Assembly (NCBI GenBank): GCA_003245625.1 | Contig: QKCT01000102.1 | Coordinates: 1-43,046, forward strand | Length of the DNA: 43,046 nt | From: Bacillota bacterium | GTDB taxonomy: Bacteria; Bacillota_I; Bacilli_A; Izemoplasmatales; Hujiaoplasmataceae | Reading direction: 5' to 3' | Part shown: positions 1 to 8,201 of the stretch, in pieces | Layout: the number at the start of each line of letters is the position of its first letter | How positions within the stretch are numbered: the stretch's first letter is position 1 | Notes under the pieces: model-generated | Seen by the model: the letters and a program-made list of their open reading frames with translations, nothing else | Databases searched by the model: none | Told to the model about the DNA's origin: nothing | Position numbers and translations under genes: made by a program

Positions 1-230
1 TATACATAATGGTTATAAAAAGTTTTTTTAACTTTAACTGCTAGACAATCATTATTAAAATTAATCTCATCTATTGTATACAAAGAGTCATTGAATGATT
101 CTGGCTTTGATTTCAAATACAAATCCCAATTTTGATTAATCTGATTTTGTATAACTTCAGGTATACTTACCAAAGAATCATCCACAAGAATTTTGTATTT
201 TTCAATTTTATATATAAGTGTGCTAATCAT
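1..230 (-). CDS. NUDIX-like protein, N-terminal part (runs off left edge)
   Basis: An open frame of 76 codons begins with ATG at 230 and is still open at base 1. It is preceded by an AAGG ribosome site and starts 12 bases after the stop of the radical SAM fragment, so the two were probably cotranscribed. The visible residues run LVDDSLVSIPEVIQNQINQ, then FNDSLYTIDEI, then FYNHYV. This pattern resembles the region before the catalytic box of a group of NUDIX-type proteins with an 'FNG-x-Y-x-I ... T-x-Y-x-HYLYT' stretch. The NUDIX box itself would lie outside the window, so the activity cannot be judged. The family call rests on remembered sequence pattern only. Confidence 0.45.
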   Translation of the reverse strand, partial: MISTLIYKIEKYKILVDDSLVSIPEVIQNQINQNWDLYLKSKPESFNDSLYTIDEINFNNDCLAVKVKKTFYNHYV

Positions 231-242
231 AATAAGGTACCT

Positions 243-761
243 TTATATAAAATACTTATGGTATAGGTCATCAGCATATGCTTCTGCAACAATATTATAT
301 GAATCATGTTTACATGGTTTCCTACATTTTCCAACATCAATGTTTTCAATAAGGCTATAGTGTTTTTCACTATACCAGTGTTCCAAAAATCCGCCATTAT
401 AGATATTTCCTATAATTGATGAAGATTCATTACGTTTTAGAACACACAAGGGAATATCACCATTTGCTTTTATTACCGACACCATTGAACTTGTAATGCA
501 CTTAGAATATTTCCTATCTTCTACTACATGTTTCCATTTTATTCCTGCATTAAAAACCTGTAAGTTAGATTCTTTATGTAATATAGCTTCATTAACTGCT
601 TTCTCAGCATTCTTCCACACCTCGTCTTCGACGAAATATGTTAGTGAAGCTGGTCTATATTGAATATAGTCAACATGTAAGGAATTTGCTAAGTTAACTG
701 CATTGATAATATCCGAAAAGTTGCTTTGTATAAAACCGCCTTTAACGTCTCTATTAAGCCG
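243..761 (-). pseudogene. radical SAM/SPASM protein, N-terminally truncated remnant
   Basis: The frame is open from a stop at 762-764 to TAA at 243. The C-terminal part, readable from GTG at 620, has SPASM-domain traits: a GDIPLCVL stretch, GNIYNGGFLEHWYSEKH, and a late cysteine pair C-RKP-C. Upstream of that GTG the same frame continues with sensible residues (VKGGFIQSNFSDIINAVNLA, then VDYIQYRPA), which look like the end of a radical SAM barrel. The barrel's N-terminal half, including the CxxxCxxC cluster site, is missing because the frame hits a stop and then a tRNA gene 35 bases further on. It is therefore a broken gene, or at most a short SPASM-only protein from the GTG. It is followed closely by the NUDIX-like gene. 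The original substrate is unknown. Confidence 0.7.
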
Positions 762-782
762 TTAAACGATAAAAAGCAACTT
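718..782. repeat. nested inverted repeats between tRNA-Leu and the SPASM remnant
   Basis: A perfect 10-base inverted repeat, AAGTTGCTTT (718-727) and AAAGCAACTT (773-782), encloses a second perfect 7-base repeat, TTTAACG (741-747) and CGTTAAA (760-766). The inner repeat covers the point where the remnant's frame closes. Read on the minus strand it lies just after tRNA-Leu and ends in a short CTTTTC run, so it could act as the tRNA terminator. It could also mark the breakpoint that removed the radical SAM N-terminus. The function is not established. Confidence 0.5.
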
Positions 783-795
783 GGTATAATCAACC

Positions 796-880
796 TGGTG
801 CGGCCGATGAGAGTTGAACTCACACGCCCGTTGGACACTACCCCCTCAAGATAGCGCGTCTACCATTCCGCCACGGCCGC
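796..880 (-). tRNA. tRNA-Leu (anticodon GAG)
   Basis: The minus strand folds as a class II tRNA. The acceptor GCGGCCG pairs with CGGCCGC, and the discriminator A is followed by an encoded CCA (796-798). The anticodon stem CTATC/GGTAG holds the loop TTGAGGG, giving anticodon GAG (leucine, CUY codons). A long variable arm and the T arm GTGAG-TTCAACT-CTCAT follow. The gene begins 7 bases after the phosphofructokinase stop and is on the same strand, so it is probably processed from a shared transcript. Confidence 0.95.
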
Positions 881-886
881 TATTGA

Positions 887-2107
887 TTATTTCATCTTGG
901 AGAATTGTTGAATCCCGTCTTTATAGACTGGAGTATTTTCTCCTTGAATCAATGGTAAAACGTAATCAATGAAATCTTTTGTGATTCCGTTTCCCTTGGC
1001 ATTGATCATGTTTTTTGGAACTTTCTTCTCTGTGTTGGCACATTGATCCAATGCATGTAATTTATAGGTGATTTGATATGGTCCTTCGGATGCACGATGC
1101 ATTACAACCATGAGATTTGTGTGTTTCGCTATTGCAGCTAAAACCGCTTGACGGCCGACTTCAATTGCTTCTTGAACATCTGTTAAACTTTGAAGATGAG
1201 ATGCTGCTCGTTGTGTGGAACCAAATTCCACTGAACGTGACGGGATACCTAAATCTGCAGATACTGTTGTAGCTAATTTGGATGCTACTCCACCAAGTTG
1301 AAAATGACCAAACGCATCTTTTAACCCAGAACTAGAAGAGATGAAGATCCCTTCTTCGTTTGAAATACCTTCAGATACTGCGACTAGACATTGTTTCTTC
1401 TTTTTATATATCTCGCTGACTTCTTTTTTGAATCGTTCAATTGAGAATGGAATTTCTGGTAAATAGATCAAATCAGGTCCAAATCCGGATAATCCTGCAA
1501 TTGCAGAAGATGCAGTCAACCACCCTGCATGACGTCCCATGATTTCCACGATTGTGACTTTTCCATTTGGATATGCCAACATATCATAAGAGATTTCCAT
1601 CATTGTGTTCGCAACGAATTTCGCTGCAGAGCCAAACCCTGGCGTATGATCGGTAAATGGGAGATCATTGTCAATGGTTTTTGGAACACCCATGATATAG
1701 CATTCATAATTGATGTGATCAAAGTAATCAGCAATCTTAGAACAAGTATCCATAGAGTCATTTCCTCCATTGTAAAGGAAATAACGGATATTATACTTTT
1801 TAAAGATAAATAATAGTCTTAAATAACTTGTATCGTCTTCGCGAAAATCAGGTAATTTAAAACGAACCGATCCAAATGCAGATCCCGGTGTGTGTTTTAA
1901 TAACTGGATGTCTTCTTCGGTTTGCTCGTTGATAAAAATGAAATCCTCATTCAATGCCCCTTTAATTCCATGACGCATAATGATGACTTCATCGATGAAT
2001 TCCGATTGTTTTCTTGCTTCGTCGATCACACCGAACGCACTCGCGTTGATAACCGATGTAGGACCACCGGATTGACCATAAAGCAGGTTGCCTTTCAGTT
2101 TTGCCAT
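887..2107 (-). CDS. pfp: pyrophosphate-dependent 6-phosphofructokinase
   Basis: This cytosolic glycolytic enzyme of 406 residues phosphorylates fructose 6-phosphate, probably with pyrophosphate. It has GQSGGPT near residue 11, GGNDS at 114-118 and PKTIDND at 142-148 followed by TDHTPGFGSAAK, then MGRHAGWL. ATP-type enzymes have GGDGS and PGTIDND; the Asp in the fourth position of GGNDS and the Lys in PKTIDND mark the PPi type. The start is ATG at 2107, nine bases after an AGGAG site at 2117-2121; an in-frame TTG at 2116 touches that site and is rejected. PPi use would save ATP and make the step reversible, which fits a fermentative anaerobe. The gene stands alone upstream of tRNA-Leu. Confidence 0.92.
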   Translation of the reverse strand: MAKLKGNLLYGQSGGPTSVINASAFGVIDEARKQSEFIDEVIIMRHGIKGALNEDFIFINEQTEEDIQLLKHTPGSAFGSVRFKLPDFREDDTSYLRLLFIFKKYNIRYFLYNGGNDSMDTCSKIADYFDHINYECYIMGVPKTIDNDLPFTDHTPGFGSAAKFVANTMMEISYDMLAYPNGKVTIVEIMGRHAGWLTASSAIAGLSGFGPDLIYLPEIPFSIERFKKEVSEIYKKKKQCLVAVSEGISNEEGIFISSSSGLKDAFGHFQLGGVASKLATTVSADLGIPSRSVEFGSTQRAASHLQSLTDVQEAIEVGRQAVLAAIAKHTNLMVVMHRASEGPYQITYKLHALDQCANTEKKVPKNMINAKGNGITKDFIDYVLPLIQGENTPVYKDGIQQFSKMK

Positions 2108-2271
2108 TTCTTTCAACTCCTACCTTGTAATATGATAACATACTTTATAAAAAAATATGTGAAGTTTTTTCCGAAAATCACATTTTTTGTTGGTTTTTTT
2201 GTCACATTTGTGAAATTGCTTTCATTCGAAGAAACATTGAGAATTGGAATCAAAAAAGAATATCTATAAAT

Positions 2272-2559
2272 CTACTCGTATATCAACCAATATTGCTTAC
2301 AATCTTTGGTTCTTTCTAAAAACTTATAATCTACCAAGGCTCTACGTAACGTCGCAAAATCAGGATAGATATTAAATAAGATATCATTCACTTCTTCTTC
2401 AGTGTATTTCTTACTTGCTTCAAATGCTTTGACGATATGCAATAACACTAAGTATTTCCTTTTTTGTTTACTGGGAAACTCTCTTAAGCGCAAAGGTTCG
2501 ACACTAATAAAATATCCCGTTAAGGCATTCTCCAATTCACTTGCTTTGTAATCAAACAT
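2272..2559 (-). CDS. DUF2087 family protein, possible transcriptional regulator
   Basis: A 95-residue protein with the DUF2087 pattern: LREFPSKQKRKYLVLLHIV at about residues 25-43, a YTEEEVN motif and TLRRALVDYKFLER. DUF2087 is a winged-helix-like module that often forms the C-terminal part of small bacterial regulators, and here it occurs alone. The start is taken as ATG at 2559, nine to twelve bases after AGAGGTGA; a GTG at 2571 lies directly against that site and is less likely. It is followed by pfp but separated from it by about 160 bases, so a shared transcript is uncertain. Its target is unknown. Confidence 0.75.
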   Translation of the reverse strand: MFDYKASELENALTGYFISVEPLRLREFPSKQKRKYLVLLHIVKAFEASKKYTEEEVNDILFNIYPDFATLRRALVDYKFLERTKDCKQYWLIYE

Positions 2560-2696
2560 CGCAATACTCACCTCTTTTCGCTACCATTATAGCATAATTT
2601 TTTTGGGAAAGTTTTTTTGGGTAAAAATTCTTTTAAAAACCCTTACAATATGGTATTATTTTTCATGTACGATACCCCAAAGATTTGGAGACAAGG

Positions 2697-4190
2697 ATGA
2701 CGGATAACAAACAGAAAAAAACACCTTTTTTCACGAAATTGAAACAATACGGACAAAAGAACGTCGCACCGTTTGATGTACCTGGTCATAAACTTGGCAA
2801 AGTTCCGAATGATTTATTACGCTACACTGGTCCTAAGATCTACGAACTCGACTCGAATTCGCCAATCGGACTAGATCACTTAAACAAACCAGTCGGTGTT
2901 ATCAAAGAAAGCGAAGCTTTGATGGCAGAAGCCTGCAACGCTGAAAAAGCGTATTTCATTACCAATGGTACCACCATCGGCATTTTGGCGATGATTATGA
3001 CTGTGTGCAAGGCAAAAGATAAAATCCTCTTACCAAGAAATGTTCATAAGTCAGTCATCAACGGATTGATTCTTTCTGGTGCTATCCCTGTATTTATGAA
3101 ACCAAATATCGATACCGACCTCGGTATCGCGAATGGTGTTTCGTTGGAAACCGTTCAGGAAGCAATCGAAGAAAACCCCGATGCAAAAGCTATCTTCGTC
3201 ATTAACCCTACGTACTTTGGAGTGATTTCTGATCTAAAGAAGATTGCGGAAATTGCACATCAAAATGATATGTCAGTTGTTGTGGATGAAGCCCATGGAG
3301 CACAGTTTTATTTCTCTGAAAAACTTCCATACAGTGCAATGGATGCCGGTTGTGATATTTCTGCTTTATCAATGCATAAAACAGCTGGTTCCTTTACTCA
3401 GTCTTCTGTTATCTTATGCCAAGGCGAACGCGTGGATCATCACCGCTTGCGTGCCAGCTTAAACATGTTGCAATCGACTAGTCCTTCTTCGCTTTTACTG
3501 GCGAGTTTGGATGTTGCGAGAAAAACGATGTATTTCCAAGGTGCTAAGAGAATCGAAAAAGTCTTACAGTTAGCGAAAGAGACAAGAGACAAACTAAACC
3601 AAATCCCAGGTATTCAAACCTTTGACAAAGATTATTTTATCAATCGAGGTTCCTTTGGATTTGATGAAACCAAATTGATTATCCGTGTTTCTGATTTAGG
3701 ATTATCCGGATTTGAAGTGTACCAAATGATGCGAAAAATCGCGAATGTTCAATTGGAACTAGCAGAGTCTCATATCGTATTGGCTGTTATTACGATTGGG
3801 ACAACCAAACAACACTTGGATAAACTTGTTTCTGGATTTAAAAAGTTATCAGAAAAATACTACAAACAACGGGATATGCTGGAGAAGATTGAATTCGAGT
3901 ACCAGTTCCCAGAACCATATACAAGACCTCGTGAAGCGTATCACGCTCCAAATAAGGTTGTAACACTTGATGACGCAATCGGTGAAATCGCCGCCGAACA
4001 AGTCATGATTTACCCACCGGGTATTCCGATTTTGATTCCTGGGGAAATCATTTCCGAATCCGTCATCAATGAAATCAAATTTTATATGCGGAAAGGTTCC
4101 GCATTACAAAGCGATCTCGACGATAATCATCTTCGAGTCGTCGATAAAGAAATCTGGATTAAATGGGAAGGTGACCTAGATGAGTTTTAA
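2697..4190 (+). CDS. speA: arginine decarboxylase (Orn/Lys/Arg decarboxylase family)
   Basis: A 497-residue cytosolic PLP enzyme of the fold-type I, speA/cad-like family found in Firmicutes. The N-terminal DVPGHKLG motif (27-34), DEAHGAQ at 197-203 and SMHKTAGS with the PLP lysine at residue 228 are all present. A smaller C-terminal domain starts near PEPYTRPREAY. The start is ATG at 2697, six bases after GGAG; an in-frame TTG at 2685 precedes the site. Sequence alone does not separate lysine from arginine specificity. The overlap with an agmatinase gene makes arginine-to-agmatine the best reading. Together the pair would give putrescine and urea. Confidence 0.85.
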   Translation: MTDNKQKKTPFFTKLKQYGQKNVAPFDVPGHKLGKVPNDLLRYTGPKIYELDSNSPIGLDHLNKPVGVIKESEALMAEACNAEKAYFITNGTTIGILAMIMTVCKAKDKILLPRNVHKSVINGLILSGAIPVFMKPNIDTDLGIANGVSLETVQEAIEENPDAKAIFVINPTYFGVISDLKKIAEIAHQNDMSVVVDEAHGAQFYFSEKLPYSAMDAGCDISALSMHKTAGSFTQSSVILCQGERVDHHRLRASLNMLQSTSPSSLLLASLDVARKTMYFQGAKRIEKVLQLAKETRDKLNQIPGIQTFDKDYFINRGSFGFDETKLIIRVSDLGLSGFEVYQMMRKIANVQLELAESHIVLAVITIGTTKQHLDKLVSGFKKLSEKYYKQRDMLEKIEFEYQFPEPYTRPREAYHAPNKVVTLDDAIGEIAAEQVMIYPPGIPILIPGEIISESVINEIKFYMRKGSALQSDLDDNHLRVVDKEIWIKWEGDLDEF

Positions 4191-5046
4191 TAAAGTAGAT
4201 TTATCATTTCAATCATGCAAAGCAAATTATCAGGACAGCGATGTTGTTTTATTCAGCACACCGCTAGATACGACAACCTCTTATCGTCCTGGAACACGGT
4301 TCGCTGGAAATGCAATTCGAGTGGAGTCAATCGGAATCGAATGGTACTCTCCATATATGGATATGGACCTAAAGGATTATAAGACCGTTGATATTGGTGA
4401 TTTAGAACTACCAATGGGTGATGTAGAATCCGCATTGGATGTTATTTATTTCACCACCAAGGATATATTAGAAGACAATAAATTACCGATGATGGTCGGC
4501 GGAGAACATCTTGTAACCTATCCTGTCATTAAGGCATTATCAGAGAAATACAAGGATTTACATATCATTCACTTGGATGCACATACCGATCTTCGCGATG
4601 AATTTTTGGGAAGAGCACTGTCCCACGCAACTGTGTTGCGTCGGTGTCACGATTTGGTTGGTGATAATCACATCTATCAGTTTGGAATCCGCTCTGGAGA
4701 CAAACACGAGTTTGAATGGGCAAAAACCCATACTCACTTACAAAAATTCAATCTCAACGGATTATTAGAAGTAATCGATTCTTTAAAAGACAAGCCGGTT
4801 TATATTACGATCGACCTCGATGTCTTGGATCCTTCTGTATTTCCTGGAACGGGAACTCCAGAACCAGGTGGAATCACATACAAAGAACTATTAGATGCCA
4901 TGCAATCCTTCACCAAATTAAATAACGTCGTTGGTGCAGATATTGTCGAACTTGCACCGATGTTGGATCCTTCTAATGTCAGTACCGTAGTCGCCGCAAA
5001 AACCTTGCGAGAAATGATTTTATTATTACATCGCCAAAAAAAATAG
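4180..5046 (+). CDS. speB: agmatinase (ureohydrolase family)
   Basis: A 288-residue dinuclear manganese ureohydrolase that would cleave agmatine to putrescine and urea. The metal-binding residues are visible as GGEH (107-110), DAHTD (133-137), SHA with His149, and DLDVLDP (212-218) followed by GTGTPEPGG. The length is normal for agmatinases. The ATG overlaps the end of the decarboxylase gene by 11 bases, so the two are translationally coupled. Arginase or formimidoglutamase are alternatives within the family, but the partner gene favours agmatinase. The TAG stop begins the stem of a terminator. Confidence 0.88.
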   Translation: MSFNKVDLSFQSCKANYQDSDVVLFSTPLDTTTSYRPGTRFAGNAIRVESIGIEWYSPYMDMDLKDYKTVDIGDLELPMGDVESALDVIYFTTKDILEDNKLPMMVGGEHLVTYPVIKALSEKYKDLHIIHLDAHTDLRDEFLGRALSHATVLRRCHDLVGDNHIYQFGIRSGDKHEFEWAKTHTHLQKFNLNGLLEVIDSLKDKPVYITIDLDVLDPSVFPGTGTPEPGGITYKELLDAMQSFTKLNNVVGADIVELAPMLDPSNVSTVVAAKTLREMILLLHRQKK

Positions 5047-5066
5047 CCCTATGAAGGGCTTTTTTC
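5045..5066. terminator. bidirectional terminator between speB and the DUF1361 gene
   Basis: AGCCCT (5045-5050) pairs with AGGGCT (5055-5060) across a four-base loop. T-runs follow on both strands: TTTTTT on the plus strand and ATTTTTTTT on the minus strand. The hairpin contains parts of both convergent stop codons (speB TAG 5044-5046 and the minus-strand TAG 5049-5051). Confidence 0.85.
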
Positions 5067-5711
5067 TTGCATAAATAGATAATAAAATAGTAATTGAATC
5101 AAAGTCATGATACAAACAAAAAACACCATAAACCAATCGATTGCCAAAACCAAATCTTTGAGGATAACCCAAAAGCGAATAAAATCCCAACTATTGTATC
5201 GAAAGAATCGGCCTACGTAAATCGCAAAGCCAGAAAGCACGGTAACAGTTGCAAGAATCCCATGTTGATATTTCCGGAATTTCGACTCTTTCACATAGTA
5301 CATCAAAACAGACAAAGAAGTCATTCCATAGTAGAACCCTAGAATCATCCCTGTTGCGATGTGAAACAGAGACAAATAAGCTTCATAATCCGTTTGATAG
5401 ACTAATTGTCCATCTCCCAACGATATCATGAAATCACTAGAGTCAATATAAATATAATCTGTGATCAAGTAAATTGCATTCGGATAAAACAAGAGCCACA
5501 ATACCAATAAAATGACAGAAACCCATTTTTTTGGAAAAATCTTATGATCAAAGAGATAGATAAACAAAAAAGGTAAAAAAGCAAGCAGGATATTCCACCC
5601 CAACATCAAATGCAAACCGCTTTTTACAGTAAAAAAAGTATAAACGGATAAAGCAAAATACAATACCATAAAGATTAAGGAACGAATGAATGTTGATTGC
5701 TTGATAAGCAT
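5049..5711 (-). CDS. DUF1361 family membrane protein
   Basis: A 220-residue integral membrane protein with about six hydrophobic segments. The DUF1361 core is recognisable as LGWNILLAFLPFLF followed by WLLFYPNAIYLITDYIYI. The PNAxYLxTD motif is the family hallmark. The start is ATG at 5711 after GGTGAT; two GTG codons further up are less well placed. It is a single-gene unit converging on speB and sharing its terminator. The function of the family is unknown. Confidence 0.8.
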   Translation of the reverse strand: MLIKQSTFIRSLIFMVLYFALSVYTFFTVKSGLHLMLGWNILLAFLPFLFIYLFDHKIFPKKWVSVILLVLWLLFYPNAIYLITDYIYIDSSDFMISLGDGQLVYQTDYEAYLSLFHIATGMILGFYYGMTSLSVLMYYVKESKFRKYQHGILATVTVLSGFAIYVGRFFRYNSWDFIRFWVILKDLVLAIDWFMVFFVCIMTLIQLLFYYLFMQEKSPS

Positions 5712-5760
5712 AATTATCACCACTTTCCATTATACCTAGAAACAAAGAGAAACTCCAGAA

Positions 5761-5785
5761 AAAAAGGTGCCAAAAGCACCTTTTT
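5761..5785. terminator. terminator after kbl
   Basis: AAAAAGGTGC (5761-5770) pairs with GCACCTTTTT (5776-5785) with a five-base loop. The minus strand, which carries kbl, continues into a T-run. It lies 20 bases after the kbl stop. Confidence 0.85.
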
Positions 5786-5804
5786 GTATTATAGAACATT
5801 GAAA

Positions 5805-6986
5805 CTATTTGATAAGTCCCATCTCTTTTCCAACTTTATGGAACACATCAATTGCAAAATCTAAATCCATTTTTTCGTGAGAAGCACTAATCATACAACG
5901 AAGTCTTCCTTTTCCTTTTGGAACCGTTGGGAAGACAATTCCAGAAACAAAAACGCCATTGTCCAATAAGGCTCTTGAGAATTCCATGGTTTTCGCTTCG
6001 TCCCCAATCATCACTGGTGTGATTGGAGTCTCGCTGTGACCAATGTCAAATCCAAGATTACTCAACCCTTCTTTGAAATAACGAGCATTTTCCCACAAAC
6101 GATCCGTATACTCCGATGAATCCATCAAGAGGTGTACAGAAGCGATAATTGCGCCGACTGCAGCTGGTGGTAAAGCGGTAGAGAAAAGAATTGGACGGGC
6201 TCGGTGTAGTAACCATTCCTTTACATTTTTGGAAGAAGCCACATATCCGCCGATGACTCCAATTGCTTTGGATAATGTCCCAATGATGAAATCCACTTGA
6301 CCATGCAATCCAAAATGATCCACGGTTCCTCGTCCTGATTCACCTAACACTCCACTTCCATGTGCATCGTCCACGTATGTTAAACAATTGAATTTTTTTG
6401 CTAGAGCGACAATTTCAGGAAGTTTCGCTAAATCCCCATCCATTGAGAAAACACCATCGGTGATAATCAATACATTAGCATACTGATCCCGTTTTTCTTG
6501 CAAAACCTTTTCCAAATCTTTCATATCGGAATGTTTGAATACCGCTTTATCTGCCTTCGATAAGCGGACTCCATCGATAATCGAAGCGTGATTTAATTCA
6601 TCTGAAATGATTAAATCTCCCTTATTGACAATCGCTTGAATGGTACCGATGTTACAATTCAATCCGGATTGAAATACAGTGACAGCTTCTTCTCGTTTGA
6701 ATTCCGCTAACAACTCTTCCAATTCTTCCAAGATATCTTGATTCCCGACAATCGTCCGAACGCTTCCCGTTCCAGCCCCGTATTTCTTCACGGCTTTGAT
6801 CGCTGCCTTTTTCACTTTCGGATGTGTTGCAAGACCAAGATAGTTATTCGAAGATAAATTGACGACTTGTTGGTCGTTTAGATCGATAACATTGGTACAT
6901 GGGCCATAGTTTATCGGAAGAATCCGATACACTCCATCTTCCTTTAGTTCTTGAATCTGTTTGTCGATATATTCAAGTTTACTCAT
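5805..6986 (-). CDS. kbl: glycine C-acetyltransferase (2-amino-3-ketobutyrate CoA ligase)
   Basis: A 393-residue PLP enzyme of the alpha-oxoamine synthase group. It cleaves 2-amino-3-ketobutyrate with CoA to glycine and acetyl-CoA in the cytosol. Visible motifs are [10 protein letters not shown] (43-52), [17 protein letters not shown] (206-215) and GTLSKAIG with the PLP lysine at about 240. The start is ATG at 6986 after AAGGAG. It overlaps the tdh stop by four bases (ATGA), so the two steps of threonine breakdown are translationally coupled. The family also contains AONS and ALAS enzymes, but the neighbour and the length make Kbl the clear choice. Confidence 0.93.
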   Translation of the reverse strand: MSKLEYIDKQIQELKEDGVYRILPINYGPCTNVIDLNDQQVVNLSSNNYLGLATHPKVKKAAIKAVKKYGAGTGSVRTIVGNQDILEELEELLAEFKREEAVTVFQSGLNCNIGTIQAIVNKGDLIISDELNHASIIDGVRLSKADKAVFKHSDMKDLEKVLQEKRDQYANVLIITDGVFSMDGDLAKLPEIVALAKKFNCLTYVDDAHGSGVLGESGRGTVDHFGLHGQVDFIIGTLSKAIGVIGGYVASSKNVKEWLLHRARPILFSTALPPAAVGAIIASVHLLMDSSEYTDRLWENARYFKEGLSNLGFDIGHSETPITPVMIGDEAKTMEFSRALLDNGVFVSGIVFPTVPKGKGRLRCMISASHEKMDLDFAIDVFHKVGKEMGLIK

Positions 6987-8065
6987 CCTATCAACTCCTT
7001 TGGATATAATACAATTTTTCCGCAGTTTTTTTCTCCCATTACTTCTGCGGCTTGATTGATTTCACTCAACGGGAATGTATGTGTGATGACCTTATCCAAA
7101 TGGAGAAGGTTGTGATTTAGTAAATCTTTTACTTTGTCCCACGTTTCATTGATTCTTCTACCTGTGACTCCATATATCCGTACCCCTTTAAAAACGATAT
7201 CGTTGGTTACATCGATATTGATAAGATCGTTGGGAATACCAAGGATGGCAAATCCTCCGCCCGGTTTTAGATATTTGAATGCCGTTTCGATTGCGGTTTT
7301 GTTTCCCGAGAAATCTCCGATAACATCAGCACCCATGCCATTGGTATATTCCATTACCTTTTGATACACGTCTTCTGTCAGCGGATTAATGGTATAATCT
7401 GCGCCAAGTTCGTTTGCTAGATTTCTTCGAAAATCATTAATCTCAATGGCTATGACTTTTCGTGCCTTATAGGCTCTTGCTACATCCACCGCCATAATCC
7501 CAATTGGTCCACACCCTAATACGACTACATCTTTGTTTTCAATTGGAAAATGAGTGATCGTATGGACCGCATTACCTAATGGTTCTTGAACACTGAGTTG
7601 CAACTGATCATGGTGTTTCTCATTGATGAAGCAGTTCCTTGCTGGAATCTTGATATACTCTGCAAAACAACCATCGATGTCGACTCCGATTACTTTTGTG
7701 TTTTGGCAGATATGGGCTTCCCCTCTCAAACAAAACTCGCAAGTACCGCAAGTAATATGCGTTTCCGCACTAACGATATCACCGACTTTGACATTGGTCA
7801 CATCGGCAGCTATCTTGATGATTTCTCCACTGAACTCATGCCCTACCGTATACGGTAAATGCAATCTGCTTTGTGCCCACTTGTCATAACGATAAATATG
7901 ATAATCGGTTCCACAGAAGGAAGCGGTTATCACCCGAATCAATACTTCACCAGGTTCTAAAACCGTAGAGATGGTTTTTTTGACATAGGAAAAGCCTACG
8001 TCTTCTTTGTCCTTGACGACCGCCATCATTTCGAGTTCCAGAACATCATCTGATATTTGTGTCAT
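6983..8065 (-). CDS. tdh: L-threonine 3-dehydrogenase, zinc type
   Basis: A 360-residue medium-chain, zinc-dependent dehydrogenase that oxidises threonine to 2-amino-3-ketobutyrate with NAD. The catalytic zinc ligands Cys51 and His76-Glu77 are present, as are the four structural cysteines (106, 109, 112, 120) and the Rossmann motif GCGPIG (184-189). The start is ATG at 8065 behind AAGGAG (8072-8077); an in-frame TTG at 8083 lies upstream of that site. It is first in the tdh-kbl operon, whose leader carries a cre-like sequence. A related polyol dehydrogenase is the main alternative, but the kbl partner argues for Tdh. Confidence 0.93.
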   Translation of the reverse strand: MTQISDDVLELEMMAVVKDKEDVGFSYVKKTISTVLEPGEVLIRVITASFCGTDYHIYRYDKWAQSRLHLPYTVGHEFSGEIIKIAADVTNVKVGDIVSAETHITCGTCEFCLRGEAHICQNTKVIGVDIDGCFAEYIKIPARNCFINEKHHDQLQLSVQEPLGNAVHTITHFPIENKDVVVLGCGPIGIMAVDVARAYKARKVIAIEINDFRRNLANELGADYTINPLTEDVYQKVMEYTNGMGADVIGDFSGNKTAIETAFKYLKPGGGFAILGIPNDLINIDVTNDIVFKGVRIYGVTGRRINETWDKVKDLLNHNLLHLDKVITHTFPLSEINQAAEVMGEKNCGKIVLYPKELIG

Positions 8066-8086
8066 TATACTCTCCTTATTCAATTA

Positions 8087-8114
8087 TACAAACGCTTACA
8101 TCATTTTTATTATA
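8087..8114 (-). promoter_or_regulatory. tdh promoter -10 box with cre-like operator
   Basis: The minus strand shows a -10 box TATAAT (8109-8114). Just downstream is TGTAAGCGTTTGTA (8087-8100), which matches the CcpA cre consensus TGWAARCGYTWNCW at 13 of 14 positions. The site overlaps or directly follows the expected transcription start, a position at which CcpA normally blocks transcription. No clear -35 box was found. Confidence 0.5.
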
Positions 8115-8164
8115 ACATAGAATGAGAAGAATATAGGAGAAAATGTTTATCTTTTTTTGCAAAA

Positions 8165-8191
8165 AAACAAGACTGTTTTTCAGTCTTGTTT
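8165..8191. terminator. terminator after the toroid-protein gene
   Basis: AAACAAGACTG (8165-8175) pairs with CAGTCTTGTTT (8181-8191) around a five-base loop. On the minus strand the stem runs into seven Ts. It lies 10 bases after the stop at 8202. Confidence 0.88.
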
Positions 8192-8201
8192 GAATTGTAA
8201 A

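Noticed and set aside
1529-2269. Plus-strand open frames opposite the phosphofructokinase gene
   Set aside because: They lie opposite a clearly conserved gene and its upstream region, have no ribosome site or recognisable domain, and read as low-complexity Cys/His/Phe-rich peptides.
2108-2271. A conserved RNA element in the leader of pfp
   Set aside because: The region is T-rich with only weak promoter-like boxes and no stable hairpin was seen.
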